NCBI GenBank assembly: GCA_015520535.1
Contig: WAPZ01000234.1
Location: 1 to 6,862, forward strand
Direction: 5' to 3'
Length of the DNA stretch: 6,862 nt
Source of the DNA: Candidatus Heimdallarchaeota archaeon
GTDB taxonomy: Archaea; Asgardarchaeota; Heimdallarchaeia; Hodarchaeales; S146-22
This document shows positions 1 to 6,862 of this stretch, in pieces (position 1 is the first letter of the stretch; every line of letters begins with the position of its first letter). The notes beneath the pieces are model-generated. The model ran no database searches. It was given only the letters and a program-made list of their open reading frames with translations, and was not told where the DNA came from. Both the position numbers and the translations under genes were made by a program.

Positions 1-1
1 T

Positions 2-418
2 TCTGATACAGTTGTACTTCATTCTGGTAAGTTTAAAATTATTTTTGGTTCTAAGGCTGCTCCTGAACTACAGGCAAAAATTAAAATCATTCGCCCAGCT
101 TCACAAAACCTAACAACATCATTAACAGACAATGAAGTTAAAGTAAGAATTGTTCAAATTGTTGAGGAGTTTTTTAATATTGCGACGTGGGAATTTGGTG
201 AAACTTTTTACTTTTCAGAGTTATCAGCAGCTATACATAGGGATTTGGGGACGGAAATAGATTCTGTGGCCCTAGTACCTTTATATCAACAAACACAATT
301 TGGCGATTTATATGTAATTCCTGCAAGAGAAGATGAAATTTTAATTCCTGATATTGATACAACCGACATAGAAATTGTTCAATCCTATACTCCTGAAAAT
401 CTTCGTCAAGAGAATTAA
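2..418 (+). CDS. Baseplate wedge subunit, T4 gp6-like, C-terminal 138 residues (5' truncated)
   Basis: The frame is open from the left edge and stops at TAA 416-418, so only the C-terminal part is present; T4 gp6 is about 660 residues. The visible part carries the typical end of the gp6 family: a helix-like stretch RIVQIVEEFFN (residues 49-59 of the fragment), then WEFGETFYFSEL (63-74), a conserved His at 79, a VP pair at 92-93, FGDLY (100-104) and DEILI (111-115). T4 gp6 has closely similar wording (xFGETFYFSELSAYxH, then VP, FGSLYEI) as I recall it. In T4, gp6 dimers link the six wedges into the inner baseplate ring and help trigger sheath contraction. The next gene begins 70 bases downstream on the same strand, as gene 7 follows gene 6 in T4. 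The family call is from memory of motifs, not a search, but the match is distinctive. The start and any N-terminal domains lie outside the window. Confidence 0.85.
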   Translation, partial: SDTVVLHSGKFKIIFGSKAAPELQAKIKIIRPASQNLTTSLTDNEVKVRIVQIVEEFFNIATWEFGETFYFSELSAAIHRDLGTEIDSVALVPLYQQTQFGDLYVIPAREDEILIPDIDTTDIEIVQSYTPENLRQEN

Positions 419-423
419 CACCA

Positions 424-441
424 AAAAAATCTAGATTTTTT
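424..441. other. 18-base perfect palindrome just after the gp6-like stop
   Basis: AAAAAATCTAGATTTTTT reads the same on both strands and begins 5 bases after the upstream stop codon. As RNA it could fold into a weak A-U stem with the T-run as its 3' arm, so it may be a weak terminator or processing hairpin between the two genes. It lacks a GC-rich stem and a proper loop, so termination is doubtful. In such AT-rich DNA an A-run/T-run palindrome can also arise by chance. Confidence 0.35.
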
Positions 442-456
442 ATAAGGGAGACCTTT

Positions 457-464
457 AATAAATA
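457..464 (+). promoter_or_regulatory. Possible T4-type late promoter (-10-like AATAAATA)
   Basis: The octamer AATAAATA matches the T4 late promoter TATAAATA at 7 of 8 positions, and late promoters of marine T4-like phages are known to relax the first base. Late promoters of this class need no -35 box. Placed here, transcription would start around 470, just ahead of the Shine-Dalgarno sequence of the giant gene, which is the usual tight spacing. Similar 7-of-8 matches (TATAAATT) occur inside the coding region near 3876 and 5380, so the motif alone is weak evidence; the intergenic position is what supports it. Confidence 0.4.
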
Positions 465-472
465 AAGGACGT

Positions 473-480
473 AGAAGGAG
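473..480 (+). promoter_or_regulatory. Strong Shine-Dalgarno sequence that fixes the GTG start at 489
   Basis: AGAAGGAG lies 8 bases before GTG 489. The frame has a TAA at 459-461, so the only start candidates between that stop and the conserved N-terminal region are TTG 486 and GTG 489. GTG is the better start class and has good spacing. The first in-frame ATG (762-764) would cut off conserved residues. Confidence 0.75.
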
Positions 481-488
481 ATTTTTTG

Positions 489-914
489 GTGGTAGATAAA
501 AACCATAGTGATTATAAAAAAATTAGGACAAATCTTTTCAAACTTTTACCTGAAGTTTTCCGTTCAGATGTAAATTTAAGTCTTTTTGAGAATACATTTA
601 ATAGATTTTTATCTAAATCTGAATTTCGAAAAGTTTCAGGATTGATAGGACAACGTAATCCTAATGCTATAGTAAATCGTCAAATTCAAGAACCAACACC
701 ACATCGTCAAGGTTTTCAATTACAACCACTTTTATATAATAAAATTGGTACAGTTGAACACATGGCTTCGTGGATTGATATCCTTAATGAATTAAAACGT
801 TTAGGTGTTGAAACAGATCAATTTAATGAATGGGGTAAAACACTTACATTTAACTGGTTTCCTCCAATTGATATAGATAAATTAATTCATTATCAAGATT
901 ATTATTGGGTAGAT
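489..914 (+). other. Conserved-looking N-terminal region of the giant protein (residues 1-142)
   Basis: This opening region carries LPEVFRSD (20-27), IGQRNP, HRQGFQLQP (72-80), a His-Met-Ala-Ser-Trp segment, then FNEWGKTLTFNWFPPIDIDKL and YQDYYWVD ending at residue 142. The order 'LPEVF + Asp', 'RQ.(F/Y)QL.P', 'ID.DK' and 'Y..YYW' resembles the start of large structural proteins I recall from marine T4-like phages. It probably forms the docking part next to the gp6-like ring, but that is inference from gene order only. Confidence 0.55.
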
Positions 915-3900
915 CCATCCAGTGCCACATCACAACCACAATATATTACTATAAAAAATAATTGTAATGTTGCTTCAGCCCGTGTGAAATTCTTTCAAGA
1001 TTTAATTAATTTACATGGAAATCAATTTAGTATCGTTAATGTTGATCCCTCTACAAGTTCAATTTATATTTCAGGCGATCAAACATCACTATTTCAGCCA
1101 GGTTTTTTATTTTTTATAAAAAATTCATCAAACGTTGATCTTAATTCATCTTTTCAAAAAGTAACATCTTCATCTTTTGATAGTAGTTTAAATCAAACTA
1201 TTCTTATTATAGGAACTACTTTTTCTGATAATACCGCTGATGGTGTTTTATCTTTAGATGAAGAATTGGCTGGGCTAACAGCAAATCAACAATGTGTTTG
1301 TGAAGGGACTACAGGATGGGATATTCAACTATGGGATGATAACCAAGTTGGATCTATCTTGTGGAGTGACCAACTTTTTTTAATTATTTCTCATCCAACA
1401 GAGTCAGATTGGATAACAGCAAACGGAACACCATCGTTATATGATTTGTGGTTTGACACATCAACAGATAAATTAAAACAATATGATGGTAGTACTTTTG
1501 TAACAGTTATTTCAAATTTTTCTACGTTTGCAGAACAAATAAAAGGAGATGCATTTTGGGACTTTTCAACAGGTTGTGGGAAGCTCTCTACCAATTCAGA
1601 TTCAGCCGACCAATGGATAAAAGAAAACAAATGGCTTCATAAAAATGATATTTCAAACTTCTCTCAAGCAAAACAAGCTCAACTTCCAATTATTGAGTAT
1701 ATGCCTAATCTTGAATTAAACGAATGGACTATAACTAAACCAATATGGAAGTATCGTTCATATTCATACCAAGAGTTTAATGATACAACTAACAGTCCAA
1801 CACAAATAGAAATATCACCTTTAGAGTGGTTTGAAATAGATACTTTAAATAATGAAATTGTTTTAGATGAAAGATATGGTGATCTAACAAATATTTTTGT
1901 ACCAGGATATGTTTTCATGACAGAAACTAATCCTGATATTTACACAGTAGTACGATCTAAGTATAGCGCATCAACTTCTAACGATCCTTATAGAACACGT
2001 ATACAAATTGTTGAACCACTTACAGCACCTAATTTTATATCTGCTAATTACAACTTCACTATACCATCTAATTCTACACCATCACCTACAGCTATACATC
2101 CATATAAAACTTCTCAAGGTGATTTTTGGCAAGGTTATAATGAACATTGGGTGTTTGTAGGTTTGCAACCAACTACAGCTATTAATCATCAACCTGTAAA
2201 TCCTCTAATAAAAATTGATCCACAAGCATCTATTATAGTAGACAATATTAATGGATACCAGTTTCAAACTAGCCCATATGCACAAGAATACAATGTTTTA
2301 ATAAATGGGGTAGACACATTTATATTAGCTGATGAAGCATCATATGTGCCTCCACAATCAATCAGAACATTGAGACAACGAGCTCTTTTAGGTTTCAATG
2401 ATATTCGTGTCTATATTAATGGTGTTCGTCAATATGGAAATTACGATGAAAGTACTGAAGTTGATTTGGGGGTTGGATTAGATACACAGTATGTTTCTGG
2501 AATTAAATTTCATGTTCCCGTTAAACAGTTTGACATAATACGTATTGAAGTGGGTGAGGCCTCAATTCAAGGATTAGGAAAGTATTTGGCTAACATTCGT
2601 ACAGTAGAAAACAATGCAGATTATATTGCAGATCCTACTGAACCAAAAACGATGAGTTTAATTGAATTACGAAAGGTAGAACAAGTAAAAGCAACAACCA
2701 ATCAGTATCCACTCTTTGATATCTATAAAGTCACAGGCGAAACAGCATATGAGGCAAATCACATTTTTGGTTTCCTTGAAGATTCATCAGCCGCATTGGA
2801 TGTTAATGTTGGATTACGTATAGTTCGTTCTGGAAATAATTTTAGTTTTGAACAAGATTTGTTAAAAACAGATAATGGTGAGTTGTTAGCGTATAGAGAT
2901 TATAATAATTTTTCAAAAGGTTTTTGGGTTAAGGAAGATACAAATGAAGTTTATTTTTGGACAGGAGAGACCTGGTCTTCAAAAATTGATAGTAGTAATC
3001 AATACAGTAAAGCATTAATAAGTGCAACTGAGCCGCAGCCCCCCGAATCAAACATTGATGGCATATACTGGTATGATACAATCAATAAAGAATTGAAAAT
3101 AAGAGATTATAGTACACTGTCGTGGTTAACAGTAGATGCTGACTATTTATTAACAGATCCTACAATACAAACAATTTGGAAAGCAGGATCAAATAACGAA
3201 GAGTATGTTCCAAAATATGTTGATGCTGATTTAAATGAAATTAGTGTAGGTGATCCAGCTGGGGAGTGGGAAATTCCTAATCAATTATATTACAACAATC
3301 AACACGAAAATCGAGTAATTTTAACTTCTCAAGAATTGCTTGAACACTTTTCAACAATTATTGAAAATCAAAAAACCATTCCAGGATTTTCAGGTCCAAA
3401 GCAAAACATGTTTCATTTGTTAACCGACACAGAAATAAATCCAGGTGTTGGAGGAACAATAAAAGAGTTTAATGATGGTTTTGATACTTTATTATCAACA
3501 GCATTCGTTGATAATATTACACCACCAACATTGTTTGAATTTGCTCAAGATCAATATGAAAATAGTTTAAATAGTTTGATAGAATTGTTTCGTCAACAAT
3601 CAATTGACTTGATGACTGATACATCAAATGATTTTCTTGTAAATTTTATAAAAGAAATATCTTCAAACATTATAATACAATATGAGCAAAATGAAGCATT
3701 TAATGTTGTCTTTGGTGATAGTACAACATTCGATGATCAAACAAATTTAGGAATTCGCAATTGGATAGCAACCTTACCATATTTAAATATTGGTAAACGT
3801 AAGTTACCCGAATTGTTAATTGATAAAACACAAAATGTAACATCTGTTATTCATCATGATGGTCATATTAAAGATTATAAATTAGGACAATCAACTGTTT

Positions 3901-6847
3901 ATTCTATTATTCAACAAATAATTAATACTGTTGATCCGCGAGCTATACCAGTAGAAAACTTTGGAAGGCAATCAAATACTATCAATGTTCCAAATAATTT
4001 GTTAGAATTTACTACTAATTTTAGTTCATTTGTACGATCAGGAGTTTATTGGTATTATACACCATCGAATAGTGCTCCTAAATTTTATCGATTAAGTGCT
4101 TTTGTTGGTTCTGCTCAACCTTCCGTTAGTTATCCTGATGGAACTTTATGGATGGATCTTAATAGTGGTGTTGAAGTACTACGAATTAAATCAGGCTCCA
4201 ACTGGAACGTTGTTTCTGGTTTAACTGTGGGAGATGGAAGATTTCATAATGGTTCAAATCCTTCAGATATAACAACAGCTTCCATAGCGGCTTGGGAAGA
4301 AATTGATATCAATGAGATAGTCGCTTCATTAATATTAGAAGCAGAATCAAAACTTTATGAAAATGCACCACAATCTTTTACACCAAGTTTCGATTTTTCA
4401 ATATTGAATAATACACCAACAAAAAAGGCAAAGCATCAAGAGTTGTTAGAACAACAATTTTTAAATTATGTGAGAAATCGAAATATTGATAATCCATATA
4501 GTAGTATTGGACACTATTCTTTATCTGATCCCTTTACGTGGAATTATAAGTATTCAGTTCCAGGAACACAATATGAAATAGTTGCTGCTGATGATTCTTT
4601 AAATTTATTTAAAGTAGAAGGTAATCAAACTTCTATATTTGTGCCGGCATCAACATTTTATATTAAAAATTCTACTAATAATGATGGTCAGTGGACTGTT
4701 CTTACTTCAAGTTATGATGCATTAAATGATGAAACTATTATTAATGTAATTGAAGATGTTGTTGGGACTTCTCCTACGGGTATCATTTATATTGGTTTAC
4801 TTCCTAGCACAAACAATACGGGAGGTGAATCAGGAGGGGATTGGAAAGACCTATATCAAAAAATGTATGGAACACCATATCCACATTTAGAACCTTGGAT
4901 ACTTCAAGGTTATTTTGAAAAACCATCTTGGTGGGATGCTAATTATCGTAATGATGATCCATCTACATATGGATCACGTAGATGGAAATATAATCACTCA
5001 ACAACTACAGGAATGTGGGAAAATATTAGAGTTGGAATAGTCCCCGTTGGAGAACTATTACCAGATGGTGTTACACTAAGTACTGGAGCACCTGGTGAAG
5101 TAGGAATTACATACAATTATTTTTCTGTAAACATTAGTGATAATATTATTAGTTCTGATGGTGGAACAACTAACTATAATCCCGATGATGTATTACCACC
5201 TTTATTTGATCATATAAGTGCAGGAGAACCTGTAGTAACAAACAATAGATCTATTTTTTCAAATTTTTCAAATGAAATAGTTTCTCCTGGACTTGATTAT
5301 TCTTTTAACGATGCAGGACCTTTGGAATGGGAATGGAGAAACTCAACACAATTTTTATATGACCAACTCATCGTTGCTTATAAATTAGAACCTATGCGAT
5401 TGATTAATCAAACGTTTGGTATAGAGTTTATAACTGTGGGCCAATTGCAAATTGATCGTAGAACAAATAATACTTTTTCACACAATAGAACAAAATTTCA
5501 TGGTGAAATTGATGCTAACAACCAATCATTAAAAATTAATGGTATTAATCAATGGTATGTAAATGCAAATAGGTTTGCTGGGTATGATGCAGCTTATTCT
5601 GATTTTAGAAACTTATGGACACAATGGAAAGCTCCATTGACATATCAATTTGCATCTTTTATCAACAAAGATACGTTTGATATTGGAAATCGTAATTTAG
5701 ATATTAATACTTTTGATTATAACATTACATTAAAGAGATCAAGAGGTGTTGAAGATCATTGGCTTCATGCATTTAATGTTTCAATATTACAAACCGCTCC
5801 CGATTATCAAGGTACAAATACACAATCGGATTGGCAATTTTCTATTAATACTTTTTCACCTTTAACACAAACAATTGAGTACTATGATGTACACAATTAT
5901 CAATTTTATGTAGATGTAGTTAATAATGTTTGTAATTTATATACCTATTCAATACAAGATGTAGATGTAATTAATAATACATTTACCGTAACGGGCAATC
6001 AAGTTGAAGTGTTTTCTACGAATACTACATTTACTATTAGTGGTTCTACTGGAAATAATGGAACATGGCAAGTGGTAAATTCAGCTTATAACTTTAGTAC
6101 TAATACAACAGTTATTGAAGTAACAACAAATATTGCTAATAGTACTATAGATGGATTAATAACGGCTAATTATCGGACTATTCCTTGGAATACTGGTGAT
6201 CGTGTAGTTTTTTCTTCAACACAAGTTTTACCAATACCTTTACGTAATGATATTGAATATTTCCTAATAAAAATTAGTGACACTCAATTCCAAATAGCTG
6301 AAACACTTGCAGATAGTAATATTGGAAATGCAATTGTTTTAACTTCTTCTGGATTTGGTGATCAGTTTGTAGGTCAAATAGATTCTACTTTTGTTGCTTT
6401 AGATGGAAGTGCCACAGATCAAGAATGGAGAAATTACTCTATTGATAAATCGAATGTTAAGACATTTACTGCACCCCATTTAGTATCTGGTGTACAAAAT
6501 CTTATAGACATTATTCGAGGTTATGATGTTTTTTCTTCTGAAAGTGGATTTATTATAAATGATGATAATAATGTATTAGATCCTTCCACAGGAAGGATAA
6601 TTAATTGGTCCTTGGAAATTGAACGGTTTATAGACTTTGCTTTTAAACTTCGATCTTCTCGTTATCAAACAGTTGATAAGTTTCCAGTTACAGTTGATGA
6701 TGTAACAAACATATGGACTTTTACACAAGAAGTTCCACCATTTGTGACTGGTGATAAAGTATCGATAACATCAACAGATCCAATTCCATCTCCTATAATT
6801 AAGAATCTTACATATTTTATTATTCGTGATACACAAAATACATTTAG
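489..6847 (+). CDS. Giant modular virion structural protein, gene-7 position, 3' truncated (at least 2119 residues)
   Basis: One frame without a stop runs from GTG 489 to the right edge; the frame stays open through 6862, but the last 15 bases are adapter. The start is set by AGAAGGAG 8 bases upstream and an upstream in-frame TAA. The N-terminus has LPEVFRSD (20-27), HRQGFQLQP (72-80) and YYWVD (138-142). Further conserved-looking blocks include WLHKND...LPIIE (382-403), a Gly/Asn block around 930-1044, YPHLEPW...KPSWWD (1464-1483) and INQWYVN...LKRSRGVEDHW (1686-1758). Between them lie repeated beta-type modules: three A, four B and two C copies. I see no signal peptide, membrane segment or catalytic motif. 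It follows the gp6-like gene directly, the place of T4 gene 7 (wedge subunit, 1032 residues), but is over twice that length and I cannot align it to gp7. I recall similar wording in unnamed large structural proteins of marine T4-like phages. Likely a baseplate or tail-periphery component; the exact role is unknown. Composition is rich in Asn, Thr, Ser and Gln and poor in Cys. Confidence 0.85.
1026..1259 (+). repeat. Module A, copy 1 (residues about 180-257)
   Basis: A protein-level repeat. The pattern is short strand, SGDQTSLFQPG, FFIKNSS, a gap, F-x-K-V-TSSSFD, then LNQTILIIG and TADG. It matches copies at 4608-4796 and 5982-6173 in order and spacing, though this copy is the most divergent and lacks the Asn-(Asn/Asp)-Gly-x-Trp turn of the other two. 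Such modules look like small beta sandwiches common in phage tail proteins. Confidence 0.5.
1389..1511 (+). repeat. Module B, copy 1 (residues 301-341)
   Basis: The pattern is Pro-rich lead, LWFDTSTDKLKQYDGSTFVTV: an aromatic-Trp strand, Asp-Thr turn, Leu-Lys strand, Asp-Gly-Ser turn and closing strand. Three further copies occur at 2919-2990, 3021-3137 and 4110-4214. The wording 'GxLWxDTxxxxLKxxxGxxW' is typical of short beta-hairpin modules found in many phage tail-associated proteins. Confidence 0.6.
1611..1769 (+). other. Conserved-looking block WLHKND / LPIIE in the giant protein
   Basis: Residues 375-387 read QWIKENKWLHKND, followed by a helix-like SQAKQAQ, then LPIIEY (399-404) and LELNEW. 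The block follows B copy 1 and a GDAFWDF linker. I recall the combination Trp-x-His-(Lys)-(Asn/Asp)-Asp then Pro-Ile-Ile-Glu from other large marine phage structural proteins; no function is known to me. Confidence 0.45.
2286..2576 (+). other. Region with two ING(V) beta motifs (residues about 600-696)
   Basis: Two strands share the wording (V/Y)-x-I-N-G-V: YNVLINGVDTF with Asn 606 and IRVYINGVRQYGNY with Asn 644. The second is followed by a Gly-Val-Gly-Leu-Asp turn, KFHVPVKQFDIIRIEVG and a Gly-Leu-Gly-Lys linker. This looks like one or two small beta domains of the kind where an 'xVxxNGxxx' strand precedes a 'GDxIxV' strand. It is a description of pattern only. Confidence 0.35.
2919..2990 (+). 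repeat. Module B, copy 2, short form (residues about 811-834)
   Basis: GFWVKEDTNEVYFWTGETW has the Trp strand at 813, an Asp-Thr-Asn turn, an aromatic strand where the other copies have Leu-Lys, and Gly-Glu-Thr-Trp closing at 829. It lacks the Pro-rich lead and sits only about 30 bases before copy 3, so copies 2 and 3 form a near-tandem pair. Confidence 0.5.
3021..3137 (+). repeat. Module B, copy 3 (residues 845-883)
   Basis: The sequence runs from a Pro-rich lead (TEPQPPES) through DGIYWYDTINKELKIRD to a Trp-Leu-Thr-Val close. It has the full pattern of copy 1, with Asp-Gly before the Trp strand as in copy 4. The run of C bases at 3039-3044 encoding Pro-Pro is unusually GC-rich for this gene. 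Confidence 0.6.
3276..3620 (+). other. Conserved-looking central block with helical tail (residues 930-1044)
   Basis: An N-rich strand (LYYNNQHENRV) leads into LLEHFSTIIENQ, PGFSGPKQN, a Gly-Val-Gly-Gly-Thr-Ile turn and TLLSTAFVDN. Next comes a likely helical stretch, LFEFAQDQYENSLNSLIELF. The His-Phe-x-x-Ile-Ile plus Gly-rich turn resembles wording I recall from related marine phage proteins. Helical content is higher here and just after it than in the beta-module parts. About 490 bases beyond it (3621-4109) hold no recognised motif apart from more helix-like sequence. Confidence 0.35.
4110..4214 (+). repeat. Module B, copy 4 (residues 1208-1242)
   Basis: From the lead SAQPSVSYPDG the copy continues TLWMDLNSGVEVLRIKSGSNWNVV, closing at Trp-Asn-Val-Val. 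Asp-Thr of the other copies is replaced by Asp-Leu, and two extra residues sit in the turn. It follows a segment with SGVYWYYTPSN that may be a decayed further copy. Confidence 0.55.
4608..4796 (+). repeat. Module A, copy 2 (residues 1374-1436)
   Basis: The order is FKVEGNQTSIFVPAST, FYIKNSTNNDGQW, TVLTSSYD, ETIINVIED, then SPTG and IIYIG. It aligns strand by strand with copy 3 at 5982-6173, sharing F-x-V-x-GNQ, F-x-I-x-x-S, N-(D/N)-G-x-W-x-V and xSxY. This is the clearest repeat pair in the window. Confidence 0.65.
4839..5066 (+). other. Trp-rich conserved-looking block YPHLEPW / KPSWWD (residues 1451-1526)
   Basis: A dense aromatic stretch: WKDLYQKMYGTP, YPHLEPW (1464-1470), GYFEKPSWWD ending at 1483, SRRWKYNHSTTTGMWENI and IVPVGELLPDG. 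The aromatic, Pro and Gly positions give the look of a conserved surface or interface. I recall similar text in unnamed structural proteins of other marine T4-like phages, which makes it a good family signature. No enzymatic motif is evident. Confidence 0.5.
5334..5807 (+). other. Conserved-looking block INQWYVN / LKRSRGVEDHW (residues 1616-1773)
   Basis: The block opens with WRNSTQFLYDQL and LEPMRLINQTFG. It continues with INQWYVN (1686-1692), a RFAGYD turn, LWTQWKAPLTYQF (Trp 1710 and 1713, Pro 1716) and ends with LKRSRGVEDHW (1748-1758) and a Phe-Asn-Val strand. The spacing of Trp, Tyr and Pro looks selected. The wording agrees with large marine phage structural proteins as I remember them, so this is likely part of the family core rather than a variable module. 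Confidence 0.5.
5982..6173 (+). repeat. Module A, copy 3 (residues 1832-1895)
   Basis: FTVTGNQVEVFSTNT, then FTISGSTGNNGTWQVV, SAYNFSTNTTVIEV and a Thr-Ile-Asp-Gly close. It is the closest match to the widespread phage-protein wording 'FTVxG...FTVSGSTGNDGTYTV'. It is followed immediately by C copy 1. Confidence 0.65.
6180..6371 (+). repeat. Module C, copy 1 (residues 1898-1961)
   Basis: The pattern is PWNTGDRVVFSST, a Pro-rich LPIPLRN turn, EYFLIKISDTQFQIAET, then SNIGNAIVLTSSG. It corresponds to a module I know from many phage tail proteins, 'TGDxVxFTS...LPxxL..xTxYYVI..TxFKLA...AI.LT..G'. A second, cut-off copy begins at 6711. Confidence 0.6.
6711..6847 (+). repeat. Module C, copy 2, cut by the contig end
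   Basis: WTFTQEVPPFVTGDKVSITS, then DPIPSPIIKN, TYFIIRDTQNTF. It follows copy 1 strand by strand up to the 'DTQ.(F)' point and then runs into the adapter, so the expected 'QIAET'-like strand is missing because of the assembly end. Confidence 0.6.
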
Positions 6848-6862
6848 CTGTCTCTTATACAC
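6848..6862. other. Nextera/Tn5 mosaic-end adapter remnant (not genomic)
   Basis: The last 15 bases, CTGTCTCTTATACAC, equal the first 15 bases of the reverse complement of the 19-base Tn5 mosaic end used in tagmentation libraries (AGATGTGTATAAGAGACAG). On the minus strand they encode the well-known artefact peptide start YKRQ; on the plus strand they add Cys-Leu-Leu-Tyr to the giant protein. These bases should be trimmed and those residues ignored. Confidence 0.95.

Noticed and set aside
444..450. AAGGGAG as a ribosome binding site for a small gene in the gap
   Set aside because: No ATG, GTG or TTG start follows at a useful distance; the next bases are AT-rich with stops.
231..506. Minus-strand open frame of 91 codons across the gp6-like end and the gap
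   Set aside because: It overlaps the well-supported gp6-like coding region and the regulatory gap. The protein is low in recognisable pattern and all real genes here run on the plus strand.
762..764. First in-frame ATG as the start of the giant gene
   Set aside because: It would remove LPEVFRSD and HRQGFQLQP, and has no good Shine-Dalgarno sequence, whereas GTG 489 has AGAAGGAG 8 bases upstream.
1391..1918. Two minus-strand open frames of 79 codons each (1391-1630 and 1679-1918)
   Set aside because: Both are antisense shadows inside the giant gene, whose plus-strand frame shows clear protein motifs over the same bases.
3870..5390. TATAAATT matches inside the giant gene as internal late promoters
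   Set aside because: They lie within coding sequence at codons for Tyr-Lys-Leu, with no gene start downstream, and are expected by chance in AT-rich DNA.
489..6847. Giant protein as a tape measure protein
   Set aside because: Tape measure proteins are largely helical with hydrophobic segments; this protein is dominated by beta-type modules and aromatic blocks, and follows a gp6-like gene.
489..6847. Defence, toxin or other non-structural system
   Set aside because: No catalytic, nucleic-acid-binding, toxin or membrane motif was found in either coding region, and gene order is that of a virion structural operon.
6665..6862. Minus-strand open frame of 65 codons beginning (V/M)YKRQ
   Set aside because: Its first five codons are the sequencing adapter, and the rest lies opposite the giant gene. 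It has no ribosome binding site and no recognisable domain.

Overview
The window is a piece of an AT-rich phage genome and fits a virion structural operon of a T4-like myovirus with a contractile tail. Everything recognisable lies on the plus strand. The evidence is a baseplate-wedge gp6-like C-terminus directly followed by a very long structural-type protein, plus the strong A/T preference at third codon positions. The bias and protein style suggest a marine, low-GC host such as a Pelagibacter-like or cyanobacterial one, but that is inference; no host marker gene is present.

Layout: positions 2-418 hold the last 138 codons of a gp6-like baseplate wedge subunit. A 70-base gap follows with an 18-base perfect palindrome, a T4-late-promoter-like AATAAATA and a strong Shine-Dalgarno sequence. 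From the GTG at 489 one uninterrupted frame runs off the right edge, giving at least 2119 residues. This giant protein sits where T4 carries gene 7, the largest wedge subunit (1032 residues in T4), but it is more than twice as long and I see no clear sequence match to T4 gp7. It has an N-terminal conserved region, several Trp/Tyr-rich conserved blocks, and at least three families of repeated beta-type modules (here called A, B and C; nine copies in all) spread between the blocks.

The two genes probably work together in the baseplate: gp6 forms the inner ring that joins the wedges, and the next protein would be a large arm or peripheral structural component. The module families resemble those seen in phage tail and adhesin-type proteins, so a role in particle architecture or surface contact is plausible but unproven.

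The last 15 bases (6848-6862) are not genomic. They match the Tn5/Nextera mosaic-end adapter, so the contig ends in library read-through and the large protein is truncated by the assembly, not by biology. No RNA genes, CRISPR arrays, mobile elements or defence systems are visible, and I found no new non-structural system here. The novelty lies in the uncharacterised modular giant protein.
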